This document shows positions 58,604 to 64,000 of a DNA stretch of 64,000 nt, piece by piece (position 1 is the first letter of the stretch; the number at the start of each line of letters is the position of its first letter). The position numbers were made by a program, and so were the translations under genes. The notes below the pieces were generated by a model. It saw only the letters and a program-made list of their open reading frames with translations. It made no database searches and was not told the origin of the DNA. Source of the stretch: Hymenobacter latericoloratus (lineage in GTDB: Bacteria > Bacteroidota > Bacteroidia > Cytophagales > Hymenobacteraceae); the NCBI RefSeq assembly GCF_014199535.1, contig NZ_JACHNV010000001.1, forward strand, positions 434,001-498,000, read 5' to 3'.

Positions 58604-59419
58604 TTGTCCCGATTTATCAAAACTCTGCGCGGGCTGGGCAGCCTGCTACGCAACCCCTGGCTGCTGAACCATGTGCTGGCCGCCGATGAAAGCGCCTGGC
58701 AGGCCCGGGCGCTGCGCCACGGTGCTCGTTGGCAGGTGACACCCGCGGGGCTGCCGGTAGTAAGTCTGCCCCAGCTGCTGCCCACAGAAGGCGAAACGGT
58801 TCGCCCGTTTGCCTTCCGCGACGGGGGCTCGCTGCCTACTGATCTGGCCCTGCTCCGGGCACTGGTGCGCCGCAGCGTGGGTCGCCGCTACTTTGAAATC
58901 GGGACCTGGCGGGGCGAAAGCGCCGCCAATGTGGCGGAAGTAGCCGCCGAGGTAGTGACTCTCAACCTCTCGGCCGCCGAGCTGCAGGCCTTGGGGCTAC
59001 CGGTCCGCTACCAGGAGCTGCACGGGTTTTTCTCGCGGCCCCTGCCTAACGTGCGCCATCTGTACGGCAACTCCACTACCTACGAGTATGGTCCCCTGGG
59101 GCTTTTTGATGTTGTTTTCATTGATGGGGACCACCGCTACGAGGCCGTGCGAACCGACACCCGCCGCGTGTTTGACCATCTGGTAGGACCCGAAACCATA
59201 GTAGTGTGGCACGATGCCAGCCGCCAGCCCGGGCAACCGCGCTGGGAGGTACTGGCCGGTATTCTGGATGGGTTGCCGGCTGCGGCCCCCGGTCAGCTTG
59301 TGCAGGTTGGCAACACCCTCTGCGCCCTGTATTCGCCTACCCCTCTGCCCACGCACCAACCTGACCCCTGGGCCGACCCAGCGCCGTGGTTTGAGGTAAG
59401 CGTGAAAGCAGCCCGTTAA
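58604..59419 (+). CDS. Class I SAM-dependent methyltransferase-like protein
   Basis: A 271-residue protein of the class I methyltransferase fold (Methyltransf_24 type). Motif I is YFEIGTWRGESAANVAEVA and a later acidic motif is VVFIDGDHRYEAVRTDTRR. The usual start codons are missing; TTG at 58604 is the best candidate and gives SRFIKTLRGLGSLLRNP. It overlaps the end of the flippase gene by 4 bp in convergent orientation. Members of this group often act in surface glycan synthesis, which agrees with the glycosyltransferase and flippase beside it, but its acceptor is not known. Confidence 0.72.
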   Translation: MSRFIKTLRGLGSLLRNPWLLNHVLAADESAWQARALRHGARWQVTPAGLPVVSLPQLLPTEGETVRPFAFRDGGSLPTDLALLRALVRRSVGRRYFEIGTWRGESAANVAEVAAEVVTLNLSAAELQALGLPVRYQELHGFFSRPLPNVRHLYGNSTTYEYGPLGLFDVVFIDGDHRYEAVRTDTRRVFDHLVGPETIVVWHDASRQPGQPRWEVLAGILDGLPAAAPGQLVQVGNTLCALYSPTPLPTHQPDPWADPAPWFEVSVKAAR

Positions 59420-60690
59420 CCCAGGCGCCGGCGCAGCAGCTGCCAGCAGTACCCGGCATCGGCGGGGCGCGGCAGCAGCAGGGCCGAAGGGGGCGTGCCC
59501 GTAGCCCGGCGGAAATGGTGCAGCAAAAAGAGGGTGGATGCGCCATAGGAAACCGAAGCCGCCCCGGCCGCCCCCCGGATGCCGAAGTGCGGAATCAGCA
59601 GGGCGCAGGCCAGCAGCGTTACGCCCAGCCCCACCACGGAGGCCAGATTGTTGATGCGGTACTGAGCCCGGCCGGCGAAGTAGCTGCTTACCAGCATCTG
59701 CACCGCCATCAGCACCGCGCCGGGAGCCAGCAACACCATCACCGGTCGGGCCGCCCCAAACTCCGGCCCGAACACGGTCGTGAGCAGGGCTGTGGGCAAG
59801 ATGATAAGCGTGCCCAGGGCCGTGGCCGTACCCAGCACCGTGAGCCGGGCCACCCGCAGCGCCGAGGGGGGTAGGGGGGCGGCCGGGCCAGCGTGCACCA
59901 AGTCCACATACTGCACCAGGGCCGTGCTGCGCGGAATCAGCCAGACGGCTTCCACCAACGCTACCCCCACCGAGAGGATGCCCACGGCCCGGATATCGGC
60001 GTAGTGCGCCACAAAGTAGTGGCCGAGGCGGTAGTTGGCAAAGGCCAGAATATTGGAAAAATGAGCGCCTCGGCTATGGCGGGCCAACTCGCGGGTGGTA
60101 GCCCGCAGGCGCCGGCCCAGGCGTTGGCGCCGGTCGGGCTGCCGGAGCAAAGGCAGAAAGCTCAGCAGCAGCGGAAGCCCGAAAGCCAGGTACGAAACCC
60201 AGTAGTAAGAGCGCACCGACAGCCATTGCCCGCCGGCCGCAAACGCCAGACCCAGGCCGCCGGCCAGCAGCGTTACCTGGCTTAGAGTAAGTAAGTTGTA
60301 GGCGGCTTCGCGGCGGCGGCCCAGCACCAGGGCCGTGTTAATGGAGAAGAAAGCCTGCAGCACGCTCAGGCCTGCCAAGTGCAGCAGATACTCGGGGCCG
60401 GGCTGGCGGAACAGGGCCACCAGCGCCGTGCCCCCCAGGCACACGGCCACCGCCCAGGCATAGGCCGGGAGCAGCAGATGCCAAAGGTTGCGGCGCGGAG
60501 CCAGGTAAATCAGCGAAGAGCCTCCCAGCAGCCCAATAAACAGCAGCAGCGCCGCGCAATCCGTCACGAACAAGCTCACAGCGCCCCGCCCCGCCGCCCC
60601 CAGGTAGCGCGCCGTCAGCCAGACGATGCCGAAGCTGAGCAAAGCCGTACCCAGGCGGGTAGCAAAGTTTTGAATAATACGACGAAGCAT
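59416..60690 (-). CDS. Polysaccharide flippase (Wzx/MATE-like)
   Basis: A 424-residue inner-membrane protein with about twelve hydrophobic segments and no catalytic motif. The start MLRRIIQNFATRLGTALLSF and the segment GIVWLTARYLGAAGRGAVSL are typical of the polysaccharide synthesis (PST/MOP) flippase group, which moves lipid-linked oligosaccharides across the membrane. It is 23 bp downstream of a GT4 glycosyltransferase on the same strand, so the two are one operon for surface glycan assembly. The substrate cannot be told. Ends with an Arg-rich tail. Confidence 0.85.
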   Translation of the reverse strand: MLRRIIQNFATRLGTALLSFGIVWLTARYLGAAGRGAVSLFVTDCAALLLFIGLLGGSSLIYLAPRRNLWHLLLPAYAWAVAVCLGGTALVALFRQPGPEYLLHLAGLSVLQAFFSINTALVLGRRREAAYNLLTLSQVTLLAGGLGLAFAAGGQWLSVRSYYWVSYLAFGLPLLLSFLPLLRQPDRRQRLGRRLRATTRELARHSRGAHFSNILAFANYRLGHYFVAHYADIRAVGILSVGVALVEAVWLIPRSTALVQYVDLVHAGPAAPLPPSALRVARLTVLGTATALGTLIILPTALLTTVFGPEFGAARPVMVLLAPGAVLMAVQMLVSSYFAGRAQYRINNLASVVGLGVTLLACALLIPHFGIRGAAGAASVSYGASTLFLLHHFRRATGTPPSALLLPRPADAGYCWQLLRRRLG

Positions 60691-60713
60691 TCAGCGCAGC
60701 GGTTAAGGGGCCG

Positions 60714-61943
60714 CTAAGATGCACTGCTTTCGCCCGGGTTCGGGCCGGCGCCGGCCCGCAGGGTAGCGTATAGCTGGTAAAACGCCTGCCCTACGAGGAG
60801 GTAGCTGCACCGGCTTACGGCATCGGCGCGCAGCTGCTCGGCCTCAAAGCGCACCGTTTGTTGCAGCACGGCGGTAAGGGCTTCGGCCAGGGCGGCCTCA
60901 TCATCGGGGGGCACCAGGAGCCCAAACCGGCCCGCGGGCTGAAACAGCTCGGGCACGCCGCCGGTAGCCGGGCCCACTACCGGGCAGCCCGTAGCGCGGG
61001 CTTCCAGCAGCACGCAGCCAAACGTTTCGGCCCTGCTGAAGGACACCAGGGCCGCCGCGCGCTGCATTTCGGCGGCTACGGCCGGGTGCGCCAGCTTGCC
61101 CAGAAACGTCACCGTACCTTCAGAAAGCAGGCCCAGCTCAGCCGCTTGCCTGCGCAGCAAAGTTTCATCAGGACCGTAGCCAGCCAGGCGCAGGCGCAGG
61201 TGGGGGTAGTGAGGGCGCAGGCGAGCTACTACCCGCAGAATGCCGCTGATGTTCTTCACCGAATCATGAAACGCCGAAACGACCAGCAGTTGCCCGGCCA
61301 CGCGGGGGGTAGGAGTGGGCTGGAATAGGTCGGTATCCACCACATTGGCAATAACGGCGCTGCGTTGGCTCCGAAAGCCCAGGCCGTGCATGGCGTCCCG
61401 CAGGTTTTCTGATACCGTGTGCAGGGCCGCCGCCCGGCCTACTACCCACCGGGTAAGGAGTTGGCGCAACCAGCCAATGTGCCCGGCCCGCGCGGGTAGG
61501 TAAAGCGTCCAGTGCTCCGTGATGAGGTAGGGAATGCCGTGGCGAAGGCGCTGCCACCAAGCCCACAGGCCTGTGCGCAGCAGCACGTGCACGTGCACCA
61601 GGTCGGGTGGGGCGCCCCAGTAGCGCAGCAGGCGGCGGTAGCCCCGGCTGAGGCACCAGAAATATAGCCCCAGCTTCAGCAGCTTATCCAGCGGCCCGAT
61701 ACCCGTGAGGCGTTGCCGGTAGTAGTAGCGCAGCGTCGGGACTGGCCCCGCGAGGTCTTCTTCCCATTCTACCACCCGCGCCAAGGGTCCGCGCGCCACG
61801 GTGGCCAGCAGCACCGCAGTTTCCACTGCAGGACCTGTAGCCTGGGCAATGGCCGCTACGTGCCGCGCTACAAAGTCGCCGTCCTGGTCGTCGTAGCGGT
61901 GAGGGTACCACTTGGGCAGGTGCAGAACGCGGAGCTTGGGCAT
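60714..61943 (-). CDS. Family 4 glycosyltransferase (GT-B)
   Basis: A 409-residue GT4 enzyme. The N-terminal Rossmann part contains LPKWYPHRYDDQDGDFVARH and VHVHVLLRTGLWAWW; the C-terminal nucleotide-sugar-binding part has the E-x7-E motif FSRAETFGCVLLEARATGCP with TGGVPELF. It transfers a sugar to a lipid carrier or growing glycan in the cytoplasm. ATG at 61941-61943 opens MPKLRVLHLPKWYP. The flippase gene follows after 23 bp and probably handles its product. The upstream gap contains the terminator of the convergently placed T9SS gene. Confidence 0.9.
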   Translation of the reverse strand: MPKLRVLHLPKWYPHRYDDQDGDFVARHVAAIAQATGPAVETAVLLATVARGPLARVVEWEEDLAGPVPTLRYYYRQRLTGIGPLDKLLKLGLYFWCLSRGYRRLLRYWGAPPDLVHVHVLLRTGLWAWWQRLRHGIPYLITEHWTLYLPARAGHIGWLRQLLTRWVVGRAAALHTVSENLRDAMHGLGFRSQRSAVIANVVDTDLFQPTPTPRVAGQLLVVSAFHDSVKNISGILRVVARLRPHYPHLRLRLAGYGPDETLLRRQAAELGLLSEGTVTFLGKLAHPAVAAEMQRAAALVSFSRAETFGCVLLEARATGCPVVGPATGGVPELFQPAGRFGLLVPPDDEAALAEALTAVLQQTVRFEAEQLRADAVSRCSYLLVGQAFYQLYATLRAGAGPNPGESSAS

Positions 61944-61997
61944 GCGTGCAAGTTAGAAGGTGACCGGCAGAACCAGGAAACCCCTGCCCGTTGCCTC

Positions 61998-62032
61998 AAA
62001 AAAAGAGCCGGCCACCCGGAGGCAGCCGGCTC
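61998..62032 (-). terminator. Terminator of the T9SS beta-helix gene
   Basis: Arms gagccggc (62005-62012) and gccggctc (62025-62032) with an A run at 61998-62004 that reads as a T tract on the minus strand. It lies 32 bp beyond the gene's stop. Confidence 0.85.
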
Positions 62033-62063
62033 ATAACCGGATAGAAGGGTAACAATAAAGTCC

Positions 62064-63716
62064 TTATCTGGCTACCACGAAGCGCACCGATTGGCTGGTT
62101 TCATTGGTAGTGACGGTGGCCACGTACACGCCGGCCCGCAGGTTGGTGGGCAGGGCTACTTGCTGCAGCCCGGCGGCCAGTTTGCCATCGGTCAGCACGG
62201 TGGCTACCTGCCGGCCCGTCAGGTCCAGCACGCGCACCGTGGCCGTGCCGCCGCGCTTCAGCTCGAAGCGCAGCTTGGTTTCGCCGACCGCGGGGTTGGG
62301 GGTTACCGCCAGTTGCTGGAGCTGATCGGAAGTAGTGCGGGCGGCCAGCGTCAGGCCCGCCACGTTGTAGCAAGTAGTGTTGGGGTTGAAGTTGGTCCAG
62401 CCCGCCGCCCAGTTGGCAGTGCCGGCCGGCCCGAAAGCGCCTTTGTAGGCCACATTATCGAAAAAGTCACCGCTGAGCTTGGCATCGGTAAACGCGGCGC
62501 CCGTGACCAGGGGCGAAGCGGCCGGCAGCGTAAAATCGGGGGTGCCGTTGGGGGTGCCGTTCTGGTTCAGGGCCTTAAAGTTGTCGGCGTTCAGATTCAG
62601 GGCCGAAATAGCGGCCAGCGTGGTGTTGCCGTTGGCCGCGTTTTCCCAGAAGCCCTGCACGTTGTACGTACCGCCCGACTGCTGGGAGTAGGGCGTGGTC
62701 ATGCCCGCCAGAACGTTGTTTTTGAGTACCAGCGCGCCGCTGGTGGCGTTGGCCTGAGCGCCGGCGCCGTCCAGCGTCAGGCCCTGGGGCCAGCCCGTGA
62801 ATACCGAGTTAAAGATGGAAATGGAGGTGTTGCGGCGCAGGTGCATGGCCCGGGTAAACTGCGTCACGGCCGGCACGTTCTGCAGAAAGGCGCTGACGTT
62901 GGAGAACACCGGCGCGGTCAGGGGCGTCAGGGCCGAGCCGCTCCCATCGTTATCCGACTCAAACGCCGTGGAGCCCGATACGTCGGACTGCTGGGGGTCG
63001 CGTACGGTTACGGCGTACTGCACCTTGCCCGTAAAGCCAAAATCCGTGTCGAAGTCGTCGTCGGTGGCGGCTACGGCTACCAGGTGCTTGGCGTTTACGG
63101 TGCCCCCAAACCACTCGAAGGAATCGTCGCCGGAGGCGTACACCTGCACGTAGTCGATGATAGTACCCGAGCCCACCCCCCCTAGGGTCAGGCCGTTGAT
63201 TTCGTTGCCGGTGGTGAGGGCAATGCCCGGAAACTCAATGCGCACGTAGCGCAGAATGCCGGAGTTGTCGTTGGGCTGGTTGCCCCCGAACGTGCGGCCG
63301 GGCACACCTTCAATAACGGGCGTGCCGGGCTGGTTAATGGGCGCGCGGCCCAGAATCACGATGCCGCCCCAGTCGCCGCGGTTGCGGCTGCCGGCCGGCT
63401 GGTTGGAGGTAAATACAATGGGCTTGTTGGGCAGGCCGTCGGCCAGCAGGCGTGAGCCTTGCTCAATCACCAGCGTACCCAGGCCCGAGCCCTTAATAAT
63501 AGTGCCGGGCTGGATGGTCAGCGTAGCGCCATTGGTCACGTACACCCGGTCGGTGAGCAAGTAAATGTTATTGCTGGTCCAGGTAACGTCGCCGGAAATG
63601 GTTGAGGGCACCGTAATGGGGGTAGGGGCGGCGGGGCACACCGTCTGGGCCCGCGCCTGGGGCGCCAGTGCCACCGTAGTAAAGGCCAAAAACAGGGGGA
63701 GTACAAGCTTTTTCAT
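62064..63716 (-). CDS. Secreted beta-helix protein with T9SS sorting domain
   Basis: A 550-residue secreted protein. MKKLVLPLFLAFTTVALAPQ (ATG at 63714-63716) is a signal peptide; an upstream start would bury it. The body is a right-handed beta-helix type with a carbohydrate-like look: LTIQPGTIIKGSGLGTLVIE, PIVFTSNQPAGSRNRGDWGG, GTIIDYVQVYASGDDSFEWF and STAFESDNDGSG. The end is a type A T9SS domain (LAVTPNPAVGETKLRFEL, VLDLTGRQVATVLTDGK, RAGVYVATVTTNETSQSV). The next gene upstream is a TonB-dependent receptor, a common pairing for surface substrate capture. Function is not established. Confidence 0.87.
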   Translation of the reverse strand: MKKLVLPLFLAFTTVALAPQARAQTVCPAAPTPITVPSTISGDVTWTSNNIYLLTDRVYVTNGATLTIQPGTIIKGSGLGTLVIEQGSRLLADGLPNKPIVFTSNQPAGSRNRGDWGGIVILGRAPINQPGTPVIEGVPGRTFGGNQPNDNSGILRYVRIEFPGIALTTGNEINGLTLGGVGSGTIIDYVQVYASGDDSFEWFGGTVNAKHLVAVAATDDDFDTDFGFTGKVQYAVTVRDPQQSDVSGSTAFESDNDGSGSALTPLTAPVFSNVSAFLQNVPAVTQFTRAMHLRRNTSISIFNSVFTGWPQGLTLDGAGAQANATSGALVLKNNVLAGMTTPYSQQSGGTYNVQGFWENAANGNTTLAAISALNLNADNFKALNQNGTPNGTPDFTLPAASPLVTGAAFTDAKLSGDFFDNVAYKGAFGPAGTANWAAGWTNFNPNTTCYNVAGLTLAARTTSDQLQQLAVTPNPAVGETKLRFELKRGGTATVRVLDLTGRQVATVLTDGKLAAGLQQVALPTNLRAGVYVATVTTNETSQSVRFVVAR

Positions 63717-63832
63717 GGGTAAAGGAGGAGGAAAAGGATGGCTCAGATTCGCGGGGTAAAGGTCCGAAATGAGTACGCCCACCGGGGGCCGGCGGGCGTT
63801 ATCGTTTCATTAGCCTGGTGTTACCTTATTGT

Positions 63833-64000
63833 TTAGAAATTGTACACCAGCCCGAGCATAGAGTAGTTGCCCCGGCGGTAGCTGCCGAAGGAGCCCCGCT
63901 CATCTTTCCCGATTTTGCTGTTGCGGTTGAAGTCGTAGAACTGGCGCACGGGCTGATTCAGCAAATCCTGCACGCCCGCTTTCAGCTGCAGGTGCCGCCC
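63833..64000 (-). CDS. TonB-dependent receptor, C-terminal end (cut by window edge)
   Basis: The last 55 residues of an outer-membrane TonB-dependent receptor. The visible sequence (LKAGVQDLLNQPVRQFYDFN, RRGNYSMLGLVYNF) shows the closing barrel strands and a terminal Phe, as expected. The rest lies beyond the window. It is directly upstream of the T9SS beta-helix gene on the same strand with a 116-bp gap, so the two may be co-transcribed. Confidence 0.8.
   Translation of the reverse strand, partial: GRHLQLKAGVQDLLNQPVRQFYDFNRNSKIGKDERGSFGSYRRGNYSMLGLVYNF

Noticed and set aside
1..64000. CRISPR array, rRNA operon or replication origin
   Set aside because: No regularly spaced repeat series, no rRNA sequence and no DnaA-box cluster or replication gene was seen.

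Overview
The window looks like a chromosomal segment of a GC-rich Bacteroidota of the Hymenobacter type (Cytophagales). The evidence is the gene families present: type IX secretion (T9SS) sorting domains on three secreted proteins, META, DUF4136 and DUF2141 envelope proteins, a Bacteroidota-type tyrosine recombinase and TonB-receptor context. Several promoters also carry the Bacteroidota -7 box TAnnTTTG (at 38436, 41176, 50697 and 52933). No plasmid or phage replication gene is visible. Both ends cut through genes: the N-terminal part of murF on the left and the C-terminus of a TonB-dependent receptor on the right.

Layout. 1-3.6 kb: murF start, an FG-GAP T9SS protein and an omega-amidase. 3.7-8.0 kb: a partner aminotransferase and a six-PAS histidine kinase. 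8.2-21.7 kb: envelope and stress genes, including two STAS-like paralogues, an HEXXH peptidase fused to a propeller and barrel, two META lipoproteins, a frameshifted YdeI-like gene, a DsbA/FrnE oxidoreductase, an aldo/keto reductase, DUF4136, two DUF2382 stress proteins and an ABC ATPase. 21.8-25.0 kb: a signalling cluster of BLUF blue-light sensor, PAS histidine kinase and a divergent single-domain response regulator. 25-29.8 kb: an SDR lipoprotein, a phytase-like esterase, an acyltransferase and a GNAT. 29.9-32.9 kb: an accessory, partly AT-rich block with an AAA ATPase/DUF4276 pair that resembles two-gene anti-phage systems, a membrane protein and a DUF4325 STAS-like protein. 33-50.5 kb: mainly housekeeping (mfd, YdjM-like, NYN-CSD, yajQ, terC-like, J-domain protein, M36 peptidase, SpoU methylase, mutS). 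50.7-57 kb: tRNA-Gly, an HNH remnant, tRNA-Leu, a tyrosine recombinase broken by an amber codon, then a sulfur/persulfide module (ArsR, TauE/SafE, MBL-rhodanese dioxygenase, YeeE/YedE pair) that ends against a truncated T9SS gene. 57-64 kb: MoxR ATPase, methyltransferase, flippase and glycosyltransferase, T9SS beta-helix protein and the receptor tail.

Genes that appear to work together: (i) aminotransferase plus omega-amidase for transamination and deamidation of 2-oxo-acid amides; (ii) BLUF, PAS kinase and response regulator as a candidate blue-light pathway; (iii) the AAA/DUF4276 pair as a candidate defence module whose ATPase has a compositionally foreign centre; (iv) the ArsR-controlled sulfur cluster for sensing, oxidising and moving reduced sulfur, probably acquired horizontally beside tRNA-Leu; (v) glycosyltransferase plus flippase for surface glycan assembly.

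Broken genes are a theme: YdeI-like (C6 frameshift), DUF962/Mpo1-like (two frameshifts), HNH (stops and frameshift), integrase (in-frame TAG) and a T9SS N-terminal fragment (in-frame TGA). Inverted repeats are also frequent between genes, including two related long hairpins around 36.5-37.1 kb. All calls come from reading the sequence; no database search was run.
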